NCBI GenBank assembly: GCA_900541585.1
Contig: UQKD01000012.1
Span: 30,916-94,915 of the forward strand
Length of the DNA stretch: 64,000 nt
Source of the DNA: an uncultured Alistipes sp.
Lineage (GTDB): Bacteria; Bacteroidota; Bacteroidia; Bacteroidales; Rikenellaceae
Reading direction: 5' to 3'
Made by a program: the position numbers and the translations under genes. Shown in pieces: positions 42,401 to 51,083 of the stretch. How positions within the stretch are numbered: position 1 is the stretch's first letter; each line of letters starts with the position of its first letter. Below the pieces are notes generated by a model. That model was given only the letters and a program-made list of their open reading frames with translations. It had not been told where the DNA came from and did not search any database.

Positions 42401-42806
42401 CGTGAAGACCTACCTTTCGGGCAACCTCGCGGCCCCGTTCTGGAACGGCGCGGGCGTGCTGAAGGAGTGGGCGACCGACGCGTGGACCCCCGAGAACCAC
42501 AACTCCCGTCTGCCGATCCTCCACACCGCAACGGGCGCGCCCGAAATGCACGACTACAAGAACACGCAGTGGCTCTACGACGCGTCGTACCTGCGCTGCA
42601 AGCAGCTGCAACTCTCGTACACCCTGCCCAAGAGGTGGATTTCGAAGCTCGGAATGAGCCAGTGTCAGATCTTCGTCAACGGCGAGAACCTCTTCACGAT
42701 CTCCCCGCTGAAGATGTTCGACCCCGAGATCGACCTCTCGTCGACCAACCTGATGCAGTATCCTTCGCTCAGGACGATCAACTTCGGTTTCAACATCACT
42801 TTCTAA
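39465..42806 (+). CDS. SusC/RagA family TonB-dependent transporter with STN domain (locus 3)
   Basis: A 1113-residue protein: signal region to about 42; STN about 45-117 (ISLTLKNATVREVIEAVKTQSGY); regulatory-like domain about 125-200 (LKGRVETEAGDPIVGANVLVEGT); TonB-box-like LLDDVVVIGYGVQKK; plug with SSSSPMVLVDGMEYSLNELNP-type region and IYGSKAANGVILITTK; barrel ending NITF. It starts 44 bp after fecR. With SusD3 it should import the unknown substrate of locus 3. Confidence 0.96.
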   Translation: MSKNSTSRRSFRDLFGQRTLCRLSGLLTLCWFTVAAQALYAQNPVISLTLKNATVREVIEAVKTQSGYSFWYRESEIDLRKRVSVEARDQNVLKLLDGVLADQGILAKLEGRHIVLYKSDPAGPGREYQLKGRVETEAGDPIVGANVLVEGTTNGMVTNSKGEFALNVTAGARLSVSFIGYDAAQVEVGNRTHLTVVLKENNQLLDDVVVIGYGVQKKVNLTGSVAVRQMSEIENQPMTHASQALYSMPGVYINQASAKPGSDGATIRIRGVGTMSSSSPMVLVDGMEYSLNELNPGDIETISVLKDASASIYGSKAANGVILITTKQAKKGAPVVKLSANFGIQSATYVPDVVTDPIQYMNMRNQAELNEGKLTVTYNRDDILEYEEGMKHDRYIYPASDWYDLCYQNGFLQQYNARVSGGTDKISYSLGGGYMNQRGIMVANDDAERFSWDMKINAQVTKRLKVGVSLLGNLRYNTDPIYGVSTTVNVINRALPIFGTQLPDGKWLSTWLSTPGRNNPENPLMELHEGNTRRQYHRILGRINIGYDLPWGIKYNANLGYVKIDHYSKDFKHAMYTYNPKTLERKDFSAYVSAKDWDNNSINYTFYNTLSWGKSFGGNHNLNVMAGTEYKRYDGKNFQAKKRDYFNNQLTALSVGATMDEISGGSSLELLFSYFGRVTYDYKEKYLIDVTARYDGSSKFAKGNRWAFFPAVSVGWRIDKENFMQNARAIDVLKLRGSVGEMGNQAIGNYEYLMAVLASKDYNYSFGDVLSGGAAIKDFVDENISWETTRTYNLGLDFEAFDHRLLFSVDLYKKRTEGILRDVKIPAQIGNLNGPKQNIGVVANDGVELNLQWRSTVKNFHYSLGGNFCYNKNIVVDLDGQEYIKTFNIIREGEPIDAWYLYQADGFYNSYEEIANSVTVGSGVKPGYIRYKNLNNDDKIDNGDRAVSGNLTPSITYAFNFSLGWKGLELSAQFQGVADVKTYLSGNLAAPFWNGAGVLKEWATDAWTPENHNSRLPILHTATGAPEMHDYKNTQWLYDASYLRCKQLQLSYTLPKRWISKLGMSQCQIFVNGENLFTISPLKMFDPEIDLSSTNLMQYPSLRTINFGFNITF

Positions 42807-42827
42807 TTGTTTCAAATACGGAAAATT

Positions 42828-44369
42828 ATGAAAAAGACACTATTCGGATTGATGCTTTGCGGTGCGGCGGCGCTGGCCTCCTGCAACCTCGACACCATTC
42901 CCACCGACAAATATACGGTCGAGACGTTCTGGGAAACCGAGGAGGGAACCGAGGCCGCCATGACCGGCTGTTACAACATACTGACCAACAGCGCGCTGTT
43001 CGGAGACTCGGCGCCGCTGCTCGAGGAGACCTGCACGCCCAACGCCTATAATTACAACAATGCCGGCGGATACAACGTCATCGCCCAGGGGACCCACACG
43101 GCCAACAGCTCGGGCATCATCGCCAACCGCTGGAAGAAGTGCTACGAAGGCATCGGGCGCTGCAACACCCATCTCAACCGCCTGCCTCGCGCCGTGGTGG
43201 CCGACGACCGCAGGGTGCAGATGGAGGGTGAGGCCAAGTTCCTCCGCGCGCTCTATTACTACATGCTGGTGACCTATTACAACGGTGTGCCGCTGATCCT
43301 CGAAGAACCCGTCTATGCGCACGGTTCGCTGCCCCGCGCCTCGCGCGAGGAGGTGGTGCGGGCCATCCTCGACGACCTGAACGACATCATCGACCGCGGG
43401 CTGCTCGACTGGCAGTGGACGAAGGCCGCCGACCAGGGGCGCGCCACGCTCGGCGCGGCGATGGCCCTCAAGGCCCGTCTGCTGCTTTTCGAGGCCAGCA
43501 AGCTGGTCAACCCCTCGAACGACGCCGCAAAGTGGCGCGCTGCCGCCGAGGCCGCCGGCGCCCTGATCGAAAAGGAGGCCCAGGCGGGTTACGACCTGTT
43601 CGGCGACTACCGGAAACTGTTCCTGCCGGCCAACGAGCACAGCTGCGAGTGTGTCTTCAACATCGAATTTTCGAAGACCAAGAACACGGCCGTCAATTCG
43701 TTCAACGTCTACAGCGTCCAGTACCGCAACAACGCGCCGCTGCTCGACCTGGTGATGGACTACCGGACGACGACCGACGGCGCGGCCACGATGGGCAAGT
43801 ACGACAACCTCGATCCGCGTTTCGCGGCGACGAACTTCTATCCCGGAAGCACGTTCCTCGGCAAGGCCAACTGCCCGGCCGGGGAGGTGTGCCAGTTCAC
43901 GGGCTTCGCGCACAAGAAACTCTCGATCTACGACACGCAGAAGCGTGATTCGGACGACGGTAACGGCGAAACCAACTACATGTTCATCCGCTACGCCGAT
44001 GTGCTGCTGATGTTCGCCGAGGCGCAGAACGAGGTCGACGCAACGCCGTCCGACGCCGTTTACGACGCCGTGAACCGCGTGCGCGGCCGCGTCGGCATGC
44101 CCACCTATGCCTACGGTTCGAAGAACCAGGCCGAGATGCGCGAGATCATCCGCCACGAGCGCCGCATCGAGTTCGCCGGCGAGGGACTCTATTACAACGA
44201 CATCCGCCGCTGGATGACCGCCGAGCTGGTGATGAACGCCGTGATTCAGGACTATGCGGGCACGGACATCGCCGTCCGGGCGTTCGATCCCGACCGCGAC
44301 TACTGGTGGCCCGTTCCGGCGGACCAGATCCTGCTGAACAAGCAGCTCGAACAGAATCCCAATTATTGA
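42828..44369 (+). CDS. SusD/RagB family surface lipoprotein (locus 3)
   Basis: 513 residues from MKKTLFGLMLCGAAALASC (Cys19), followed by NLDTIPTDKYTVETFWETEEGTEAAMTGCYN. RagB/SusD C-terminal blocks are FIRYADVLLMFAEAQNEV, AVNRVRGRVGMPTY, MREIIRHERRIEFAGEGLYYNDIRRW and DYWWPVPADQILLN. A start seven codons upstream is possible but would spoil the signal peptide. Confidence 0.95.
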   Translation: MKKTLFGLMLCGAAALASCNLDTIPTDKYTVETFWETEEGTEAAMTGCYNILTNSALFGDSAPLLEETCTPNAYNYNNAGGYNVIAQGTHTANSSGIIANRWKKCYEGIGRCNTHLNRLPRAVVADDRRVQMEGEAKFLRALYYYMLVTYYNGVPLILEEPVYAHGSLPRASREEVVRAILDDLNDIIDRGLLDWQWTKAADQGRATLGAAMALKARLLLFEASKLVNPSNDAAKWRAAAEAAGALIEKEAQAGYDLFGDYRKLFLPANEHSCECVFNIEFSKTKNTAVNSFNVYSVQYRNNAPLLDLVMDYRTTTDGAATMGKYDNLDPRFAATNFYPGSTFLGKANCPAGEVCQFTGFAHKKLSIYDTQKRDSDDGNGETNYMFIRYADVLLMFAEAQNEVDATPSDAVYDAVNRVRGRVGMPTYAYGSKNQAEMREIIRHERRIEFAGEGLYYNDIRRWMTAELVMNAVIQDYAGTDIAVRAFDPDRDYWWPVPADQILLNKQLEQNPNY

Positions 44370-44394
44370 TCCGACAACCGTTAACTGGCAATTT

Positions 44395-45387
44395 ATGAAA
44401 AAATATCTGTGGATACTGGCTGCCGCATTCCTCCTTCAGGCTTGCAGCAAAGACGAGGAAGAGGGACCTTACGTTCCCTGGCGGCCTGGCGACGACAAGG
44501 AGGAGACGATCGAACTGGACAAAGCTACCCGGGTGATGATTCTGACCGAGCAGGCGAAGAACCGGATCGTGATGATCGACCAGCCGACGGGAAAGATCGC
44601 CTGGGAGTGGAAGGCCTCCGACGGCGGGCTTTCGGCAGCGGAACAGGCGTGGTTCAATCTGCCCGATGAGGCCAAACCGGTCTACAACCGTACGTGCGTG
44701 CTCGTCACGGCTTCGGGCGGCGGCGTGGCGCTGATCCGCATTGCGGACAAGAAGGCGATGTTCTACGCCAAGCCGGGCGGAAACCCCCACTCGGCCGAGG
44801 TGCTGCCCGACGGGAATATCGTCGTGGCGTCGAGCACGGGCAACCTGTTGAGCGTCTACGTGTACAACGGCGCCGACAGCTACGTTTCCAGGCCCGCCTT
44901 CACCATGCCGGTCCATTCGGCCCACAACGTGGTCTGGGACCGGAAGCGCGGCTGCCTCTGGACGGCGACCGGCGCCCAGCTGCTGAAACTCACCTATAAC
45001 GGGAACCGCACGGCACCGGAACTGACGCAGGTCCGCTCCTACGACATGGCTGCGGGGAACACGATGGCCCACGACCTGGCGCCGGTCTACGGCGAAGAGG
45101 CGATGTACGTTTCGACGAACGAGCATGTCTACAAGTTCGACTGTGCGGCGGAGAAGTTCCTCGACGTGGAAATCTTCCAGCAGAACACCATCAAGAGCAT
45201 TTCGACGGGCCCCGAGGGCTATCCCACGATCGTCATGCGCCCCACGTCGGGCGGGAGCAACTGGTGGTCGGCCGAGGTGTGCGACCTGAAGGGCAACCGG
45301 CTGTTCAACCGCGCGGGCTACCAGATTTACAAGGCCCGCTGGTATGTGGAGAATCCGTTCGGGTATCCCGAGGTTCACACGTTGTAA
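44395..45387 (+). CDS. DUF6528-like beta-propeller lipoprotein (locus 3)
   Basis: A 330-residue protein with lipobox LLQAC (Cys17) and the strongly acidic SKDEEEG that marks surface export. The body is built of propeller-like blades: VMILTEQAKNRIVMIDQPTGKIAWEW, CVLVTASGGGVALIRI, GGNPHSAEVLPDGNIVVASSTGN, HSAHNVVWDRKRGCLWTATGAQLLKL. This resembles the DUF6528 family. No catalytic residues are evident. It follows SusD by 25 bp and probably binds the locus 3 ligand at the surface. Confidence 0.75.
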   Translation: MKKYLWILAAAFLLQACSKDEEEGPYVPWRPGDDKEETIELDKATRVMILTEQAKNRIVMIDQPTGKIAWEWKASDGGLSAAEQAWFNLPDEAKPVYNRTCVLVTASGGGVALIRIADKKAMFYAKPGGNPHSAEVLPDGNIVVASSTGNLLSVYVYNGADSYVSRPAFTMPVHSAHNVVWDRKRGCLWTATGAQLLKLTYNGNRTAPELTQVRSYDMAAGNTMAHDLAPVYGEEAMYVSTNEHVYKFDCAAEKFLDVEIFQQNTIKSISTGPEGYPTIVMRPTSGGSNWWSAEVCDLKGNRLFNRAGYQIYKARWYVENPFGYPEVHTL

Positions 45388-45406
45388 AATTTAAAATGCA
45401 AAAACG

Positions 45407-46702
45407 ATGAAAAACATCCGAAAATACATGATGACCGCGGCGTGCATGGCCGCAGCGGCGGCGCTGGTCGCCTGCACCGAGGCCGTGAAACGCGATGCCG
45501 AGGAGGAAATCCAGGAGATGACCGTTCCCAAGAAGCCCGGGCCGATCACCAAAGTCCCCGCCACGCTCACCTGCAACGGCGGCGAAGAGTTCACCTTCTC
45601 GGTGACCAAGGTTCAGTGGGCCGAGACCTACGAATGGACGATCGCCGATCAGGAAAAGTCGAAAATCTCGATCATCGACGGCCAGGGAACCAATGTCATC
45701 ACCGTCAGGGTGGTCAACGACGACGTGGTGATTCCCGCGCAGTCGGTGTCGGTGGTGGCCAAAAACGAACTGGGTACGAGCAAGGTGCGCGAATATTTCG
45801 CGGCGATCACCGTGTCGGTTCCCATCGAACTGCCGGGCTATACGATCAAGAAGTACGGCAGACGCTGGTGGATGACCGAGAACTGCCACGAAGCGGGCGG
45901 GGAGGGCAACCTGGGCGTTGCGCCCGACCTGACGACCTTCACCGTCGCAGGGCTGGAGGCGTCGCATTTGCAGCGGTTGAACGACGCGAAGGGCCGTTAC
46001 TACACCTGGTACGAGGCGATGACCGGCATCTCGGGCTGCACGCCGGAGCAGTGTCCCTATATACCAGGCTACGAAGGGGTGGATGACGTGGGCAACCCGT
46101 TCAAACTCGACGGCACGGAGGAGGGCGAATTCGGCGTCCAGATACGCGGCTGCTGTCCCGAAGGCTGGCACGTGGCCAACGCCAACGACTGGTGGGACAT
46201 GATCATGTCGATCAAGAGCGAGTACGCCATTCCCGACGATTTCGCGCTGGGCGGCTACACCTTCTCCGGCGGTCACGACGGGAAACCCGAGAATGCCATT
46301 ACGAAGGCCGGGTTCTACAAGTCGGGCTGCACGGTCAAGAACACAGGCAACGTCGGTGCGTGGTTGCGCGGCGGTAACGGCCGTATCGTTGACGGCGGTG
46401 TTTGGAATCAGGCGAATCTGACGCTTACGGACGCCGGAGAGGCCCTGCAGCAATTCGTCGACGGGGCCGAAAGCATCGGTTTCGGCTGGTATCCGCTGGG
46501 GTATCAGAAGGCCGACGGCAGTTTCAACAGCAGCGCGCTGGGCAAATGGGGCTACATGTGGTTCATCGGGCAGACCAACGAATCGACGGCACGTTCGCTG
46601 GTCATCAGCGGAACGAGTCTGAACTTGCAGACCAAGACCAATCAGGAGGCGGCCAAGAACATTTATTTGAACGTCCGCTGCGTGAAAAACTACACCAAAT
46701 AA
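45407..46702 (+). CDS. FISUMP-domain lipoprotein with PKD-like N-terminus (locus 3)
   Basis: A 431-residue protein with lipobox ALVAC (Cys23). A PKD-like Ig domain (about 45-145, TYEWTIADQEKSKISIIDGQGTNVITVRVVND) is followed by a FISUMP-type domain (about 155-430): GRRWWMTENCHEAGGEGN, GRYYTWYEAMTG, GCCPEGWHVANANDWWDMIM, GYMWFIGQTNES, LNVRCVKNY. FISUMP (Fibrobacter major paralogous) domains are extracellular and often tied to polysaccharide adhesion. No enzyme motif is seen. It lies 9 bp before the TIM-barrel gene. Confidence 0.8.
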   Translation: MKNIRKYMMTAACMAAAAALVACTEAVKRDAEEEIQEMTVPKKPGPITKVPATLTCNGGEEFTFSVTKVQWAETYEWTIADQEKSKISIIDGQGTNVITVRVVNDDVVIPAQSVSVVAKNELGTSKVREYFAAITVSVPIELPGYTIKKYGRRWWMTENCHEAGGEGNLGVAPDLTTFTVAGLEASHLQRLNDAKGRYYTWYEAMTGISGCTPEQCPYIPGYEGVDDVGNPFKLDGTEEGEFGVQIRGCCPEGWHVANANDWWDMIMSIKSEYAIPDDFALGGYTFSGGHDGKPENAITKAGFYKSGCTVKNTGNVGAWLRGGNGRIVDGGVWNQANLTLTDAGEALQQFVDGAESIGFGWYPLGYQKADGSFNSSALGKWGYMWFIGQTNESTARSLVISGTSLNLQTKTNQEAAKNIYLNVRCVKNYTK

Positions 46703-46711
46703 CCGGAAGCG

Positions 46712-47560
46712 ATGAAAAGAATCCTGTTTACGGCGGCGGCACTGGTGTGCGCCGCGAACCTGGCGGCCCAGTGCCTCGGGGTCGGCAGTTCGACCAGCAG
46801 CATGAGTCCCGAGGAGATGGCCGCCGCCGCGAAGGCCGGCGTGGAGTATGTCGAAATCGGTATCAGCGGCCGCGGGACCGTGGCTGAAATCCGTGAGAAG
46901 GCGTTGCACGCCAAACGCATGGCCGACGAGGCCGGTCTGAAGGTCTGGTCGTGCCATCTCCCGTTCTCCCGCAAGCTGGACATTTCGGTGCTGGACGACA
47001 GCGCCCGCATGGCCAACCTCGAATTCCTGACCGAGATGATCGCCATCTGCGGCGAGGTGGGACCGGAGAAACTGGTGCTGCATCCCAGTTCCGAACCGAT
47101 TGCGGACGGGGAGCGCGAGCAGCGTATCCGGAACAGCATCGCCTCGGTCGGCGTGCTGCGCGGGGAGGCGGCCCGGATCGGCGCGCAGCTGTGCATCGAG
47201 GACCTGCCCCGCACGTGTCTCGGGCGGAATTCGGCCGAGCTGCTGCGCATCATCGCCCCTTATCCCGACGTGAAGATCTGTTTCGACACGAACCACCTGC
47301 TTTCGGAGGACCTGCTGCACTTCGTCGAGGCGTGCGGCGACCGGATTGCGACCCTTCACGTCTCGGATTACGACGGGGTCGATGAACGCCACTGGCTTCC
47401 GGGCAAGGGGCGGACCGACTGGCCCGCGCTGTACAAGGCGCTGATGAAGGCCGGTTACAAGGGTGTCTTCATGTACGAACTCAAACGCGGCGAGGGATCG
47501 TTCGGCGAGATGGTCGCCATCTACGAAAAGATGGCCGCCGACGCGGCGAAGTTGGAATAA
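46712..47560 (+). CDS. Secreted xylose-isomerase-like TIM barrel (sugar isomerase/epimerase family)
   Basis: A 282-residue protein with a Sec signal peptide (MKRILFTAAALVCAANLAAQ), which places a normally cytoplasmic-type fold in the periplasm. AP_endonuclease_2/xylose-isomerase-like features include EYVEIGISG, VWSCHLPFS, LVLHPSSEPI, the metal-site Glu in C-I-E-D-L-P, the Asp and His in C-F-D-T-N-H, His in LHVSDYDG, and GKGRTDWPALYKALMKAGYKGVFMYEL. Isomerisation, epimerisation or an eliminase activity on a sugar is likely; the substrate is unknown. It is the only probable enzyme of locus 3 and its last gene. Confidence 0.85.
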   Translation: MKRILFTAAALVCAANLAAQCLGVGSSTSSMSPEEMAAAAKAGVEYVEIGISGRGTVAEIREKALHAKRMADEAGLKVWSCHLPFSRKLDISVLDDSARMANLEFLTEMIAICGEVGPEKLVLHPSSEPIADGEREQRIRNSIASVGVLRGEAARIGAQLCIEDLPRTCLGRNSAELLRIIAPYPDVKICFDTNHLLSEDLLHFVEACGDRIATLHVSDYDGVDERHWLPGKGRTDWPALYKALMKAGYKGVFMYELKRGEGSFGEMVAIYEKMAADAAKLE

Positions 47561-47562
47561 TT

Positions 47563-47571
47563 CCCCCCCCC
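47563..47571. repeat. C9 homopolymer after the TIM-barrel gene
   Basis: Nine consecutive C just after the stop codon and before the terminator; no coding effect. Confidence 0.9.
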
Positions 47572-47578
47572 TCGGACG

Positions 47579-49024
47579 TTACGAAAAGGAGGATTGCCCG
47601 AAAAGCAATCCTCCTTTTTCATACCCTTGTGTCGGAGTCAGAGTTTCTCTTTTACGTCTGTGAACGTAGCTTTTACATTGTCGATGTAGAAGCGGTTTCC
47701 TTTGGCCTGGATGGCACTGAAGCGCTTTGGTCGCACCGTTGATGACGCAGCTCCGGGTTTCCCAGTAATTGTCGCTCTCGATGGTGAAGGTCTTCGATTC
47801 ACTGCCCTCGACCGATCCGCTGTTGAGTACGATCAGTCGGATGTCGCTCAAATCGCTGCCCATGATTCCCACGTTGAAGGTCACGGTCACGTCGACACGC
47901 TTTTCGCCAACGGCCGTCATCGCCGGGCTGGTGAGGTAGCCCAGACCCGACGAGGTCCCCACTTTCGGGAACCCGTTGTGCATGTAGACCAGGTTGCCTT
48001 CCCAGCCGTTGCGGTTGCTGACGGTGGTCATATTCTTGCCGTCGTTGCCGGGCAGCGTGCTGTTGGGACCCACGCACCAGTCGAAAGTCTCGTCGAAGAC
48101 CGTGATCTCCTCGTATTCGACGATGTCCTCGACGAAGGTGATCGTCTCGCCGCGTCCGTCGCCTTCGGCCAGCGTCACGTCGTCGAGCCGGTAGGCATCG
48201 GCTTTGCGCCCCAGGAACCGTACGTAGAGCTGGTCGACGCCTTCGGGCAGGTAGAAAGGGATGTTCACCCGCTCCCAGCCTGCGGACGAAGAACGTTCGT
48301 AGGCGATGGGTGTCCAGTTCACGAGGTCCTTGCTGAAAAATACTTTTAGCTCTCCGGGATTGAAAATCGCCTGCGAAGTCGTGCAACCGAACGAAAGGTT
48401 GAAATTGATGTCGCCCTTGAGGGCGATGCCGCCCAGGATGAAATTGGCTGAGTCGGCGGCGAAGACGATGCCGTTGCCGCCCGAGGCTCCGTCGTAACCG
48501 GCCGAGGGCTGTCCGGCGTCGACGTTGACGTCGTTGCCCCAGTACTGGCAGCGCAGGCTGCCGATGCCGTTGCGGTTCCAGCCGTCGAACTGCGCGACGG
48601 ACTGGGCGGAAGTGCCCGTTCCGAAGTTGTCGTTGAGGAAGCGCACCGTGCTGTTATGGCCCTCCTGCCGGAGGGTGATCTGCTGCATTCGTCCCTGCTC
48701 GGTCTCGAAGACGAGCGTGGCGCTGCGCTCCTGCCCGGTGTTGGCGGCAATCGCCGCCTCCACCTCCCGGCTGCCCGAACCGGCTTTGGGCGAGAGTGTG
48801 AACCAGTCATCCTCCGCTTGCTGGCGGATGATCCAGTAGGTGTTCGACCGGACGCCGATGCGCAGCGTCTCCCCGTCGGCAGCCACGCCGCGCTTGTTGG
48901 CCGTGAAAGTCGGGGAGTCGGTTTGTACGTATGCCTGTTCCGTTTCGGGGTCGTCGCTGCAGGCCCCGAGAAGACCTGCGCAGAGCAGAAGAACGGAACA
49001 CGAATATATGCGGATGTTTTTCAT
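47579..49024 (-). CDS. BACON-type surface lipoprotein with frameshifted C-terminus (locus 4)
   Basis: A 481-residue protein. The lipobox ends LLGAC (Cys22), followed by SDDPETE, the surface-export patch. An N-terminal BACON Ig domain covers about 38-120 (FTANKRGVAADGETLRIGVRSN, ERSATLVFETEQGRMQQITLRQEG). Two beta-sandwich segments of adhesin-like type follow (NFGTGTSAQSVAQFDGWN, WERVNIPFYLPEGVDQLYVRFLGRKADAYRLDDVTL, EKRVDVTVTFNVG). The last 50 residues look wrong: near 47720-47727 the frame changes. The alternative frame reads FSAIQAKGNRFYIDNVK and stops at 47638, before the terminator, whereas the present frame runs into the hairpin. A one-base insertion relative to an ancestor of about 461 residues is likely. 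Confidence 0.8.
   Translation of the reverse strand: MKNIRIYSCSVLLLCAGLLGACSDDPETEQAYVQTDSPTFTANKRGVAADGETLRIGVRSNTYWIIRQQAEDDWFTLSPKAGSGSREVEAAIAANTGQERSATLVFETEQGRMQQITLRQEGHNSTVRFLNDNFGTGTSAQSVAQFDGWNRNGIGSLRCQYWGNDVNVDAGQPSAGYDGASGGNGIVFAADSANFILGGIALKGDINFNLSFGCTTSQAIFNPGELKVFFSKDLVNWTPIAYERSSSAGWERVNIPFYLPEGVDQLYVRFLGRKADAYRLDDVTLAEGDGRGETITFVEDIVEYEEITVFDETFDWCVGPNSTLPGNDGKNMTTVSNRNGWEGNLVYMHNGFPKVGTSSGLGYLTSPAMTAVGEKRVDVTVTFNVGIMGSDLSDIRLIVLNSGSVEGSESKTFTIESDNYWETRSCVINGATKALQCHPGQRKPLLHRQCKSYVHRRKRETLTPTQGYEKGGLLFGQSSFS
47584..47619. terminator. Bidirectional terminator between converging loci 3 and 4
   Basis: Arms AAAAGGAGGATTGC (47584-47597) and GCAATCCTCCTTTT (47605-47618) around CCGAAAA, with T on both outgoing sides. 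It serves both the plus-strand TIM-barrel gene and the minus-strand BACON gene. Confidence 0.88.
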
Positions 49025-49045
49025 TGAGTTTGCTGGTTTAGGGTT

Positions 49046-50992
49046 CTACTGCATGTTTACGGCGAAAGCTTTGGGGCGCGACATCACCTCTTTGTAGGTT
49101 TTTCCGAAGCGGTCCGTGACGGTGACCGTCAGCGTCGTGTTGGCGTCGGGGGCCGTGACCGAAAAGAGATGAATGCTCGGCTGTGTGGCGAAGGCGGCCG
49201 TGTAGGAACCGCCGTCGGAGACGCGGGCCACTTCGTAGCTGGCCGTGTGCAGCGGGTCAAGCCCGTAAATCTGCTCTACGGGCAGTTCTTTCACGCCGTC
49301 GCTGACCGAGATCGTCCATTCGGGGTCCCAGTTCCAGACATTGATGTAGACCACGTTGCTGCCGACGTCCTTGTAGTCGTCGCGCGTGGGATAGGCCTTG
49401 AGGAACCTGACGGCCATCTGGTTGGTGCGGAAGTAGTTTTTTACCGTGTTCATGTCATAGGTGATGAACTGCTTTTCGCGGGGAAGTCCCAGCCCCTTGT
49501 AATGCCATTCGATCTGCGTGCCGTCGATTTCGTAGACGCCGTAGCCGCCGGGGGTCCCGTCTCGGCTGATGTGCCCGTTGCCATAGTAGCCTGTCCACCA
49601 CCAGGTGGCGCAGATGGCCGTGGTGTTGTGCTCCATGATCGATTCCGAATAGACCGTGTTGTGGGTGTAGTGCGTGTGCCCGGTGAGGATGTGGACGTCG
49701 GAGAACCCCTCGAAGCATTGGATCAGGTTGTCGTTGTCGACTTGGCTGCTCATGGCGTTGGTGATCTCCAGCGAACTGTTGAACCCGAAGATGGGACAGT
49801 GAAGCCCGACCACGACGGGCGTGTTCCTGTCGACCTGCGCGAGGTCTTTTTTCAGCCAGTTGAGTTCGATCTCGGTGAGGTAGTTGCGGAACGACCGGTC
49901 ACCCGATGAGCCGACGGAGGCGCCGTTGTTGATGTAGACGTTGTTGTCGAGGGCGATGTAATGGACCTTGCCCAGATTGAACGAGTAGTAGGTCGGTCCG
50001 AGGTACTGCTTGTAGGCTGCTTCGGCCTGGAAATCCCCGGCGTAGTAGGGATCGTTGTCGTGGTTGCCCGGAAGATGGTAGAACGTGGTCGGGATTTTAG
50101 CGTCGGCCAGCGTCTTGAGGTAGCTTTCCATGTTGTACTTGGTGTCGTACCAGAACTGGTCCCAGGTCATGTCGCCCAGTACCATCGTATAGACCGGGCG
50201 GTTGCCGTAGTTTTCAATGGCTCCATTGATCTCGGGAATGAAGAGTTCCCTGTACTGTTTCAGGTCGTTGACGCGGTTGGCCAGGTGGATGTCCGAAGTG
50301 ACAAACATCACGTGGTTGTCGTTGTCGACTTTCTCCAGTTCGAAGTTGTGCTGCTCACAGACGAACTGCGATTCGGTGAGCGGTTGCCAGAACCGGGGCA
50401 TGGAGTTCTCGGTGAGGGGCTGGTAACCCGACGGCTGGGTGACGAAGACGTAGCCGTGGTACTTGCGCGATCCGAGCCAGTAGTAGCCGTTGTCGTCGGT
50501 GGTGGTGACCTCCTCGCCGTCCGACACGATGGCGCCGACGACCGGAGTGCTGCCGCAGAAAACGGCGCCCTTGATGGTCATCAGGTCCTTGTCGGGGACG
50601 TCGAGGTTGATGCTCTGGCGGAAATTCAGTATGCCGAGCGGTTGTTCCTGCGTCCCGCGGAGAAGGATCAACGTGTATTCGGCCGTTTCGATCTGCTGCG
50701 GAACGGCGAAGGTGACGTAGGCCGCGTCGAGGGCCTTCAGCGTCAGCGGCGTGTCTTCGCGGTCCTCGCTGCGCAGGTACAGCGCGTCGCCCGGCCGGAA
50801 CCCTTTGCCTTGGATGGTCAGTTCGCTGACGGTCGAGGTGTAGAAGGTCGTGCCCGGGATATAGAGGTCGGTGACCAGCTTTCCCTTTTGGAATGGGTCC
50901 TGTGCGGTGTCGTCGCTTTTACAGCCCGTTACGAGCGGCAGCAGGAGCAGGATGCACAGCAGCCGGATTAAAAAGAATCTATCGAGTTTCAT
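49046..50992 (-). CDS. Calcineurin-like metallophosphoesterase lipoprotein (locus 4)
   Basis: 648 residues from MKLDRFFLIRL; longer upstream frames lack signal character. The lipobox ends LVTGC (Cys24), followed by KSDDTAQD (surface-type). An N-terminal IPT/TIG-like region (VSELTIQGKGFRPGDALYLR) and a MetallophosN-like regulatory domain (IKGAVFCGSTPVVGAIVSDGEEVTTTDDNGYYWL) precede the catalytic core. All core motifs are present: FVTSDIHL, VLGDMTWD, LPGNHDND, GLHCPI and ILTGHTHYTHN. A C-terminal beta domain follows. It hydrolyses a phosphomono- or diester at the cell surface; the substrate is unknown. Confidence 0.92.
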   Translation of the reverse strand: MKLDRFFLIRLLCILLLLPLVTGCKSDDTAQDPFQKGKLVTDLYIPGTTFYTSTVSELTIQGKGFRPGDALYLRSEDREDTPLTLKALDAAYVTFAVPQQIETAEYTLILLRGTQEQPLGILNFRQSINLDVPDKDLMTIKGAVFCGSTPVVGAIVSDGEEVTTTDDNGYYWLGSRKYHGYVFVTQPSGYQPLTENSMPRFWQPLTESQFVCEQHNFELEKVDNDNHVMFVTSDIHLANRVNDLKQYRELFIPEINGAIENYGNRPVYTMVLGDMTWDQFWYDTKYNMESYLKTLADAKIPTTFYHLPGNHDNDPYYAGDFQAEAAYKQYLGPTYYSFNLGKVHYIALDNNVYINNGASVGSSGDRSFRNYLTEIELNWLKKDLAQVDRNTPVVVGLHCPIFGFNSSLEITNAMSSQVDNDNLIQCFEGFSDVHILTGHTHYTHNTVYSESIMEHNTTAICATWWWTGYYGNGHISRDGTPGGYGVYEIDGTQIEWHYKGLGLPREKQFITYDMNTVKNYFRTNQMAVRFLKAYPTRDDYKDVGSNVVYINVWNWDPEWTISVSDGVKELPVEQIYGLDPLHTASYEVARVSDGGSYTAAFATQPSIHLFSVTAPDANTTLTVTVTDRFGKTYKEVMSRPKAFAVNMQ

Positions 50993-51083
50993 TTCGTATT
51001 GCTTTGAAGGTTCGTAATTTGATGCCTGCCTGCCGGATACCGGAGAAAAACCGGGGTGGTTTCCCTCCGGGACCGGCAATGGA

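Noticed and set aside
39456..42815. Minus-strand open frame of 1119 codons
   Set aside because: Antisense shadow of susC3, with no recognisable domains.
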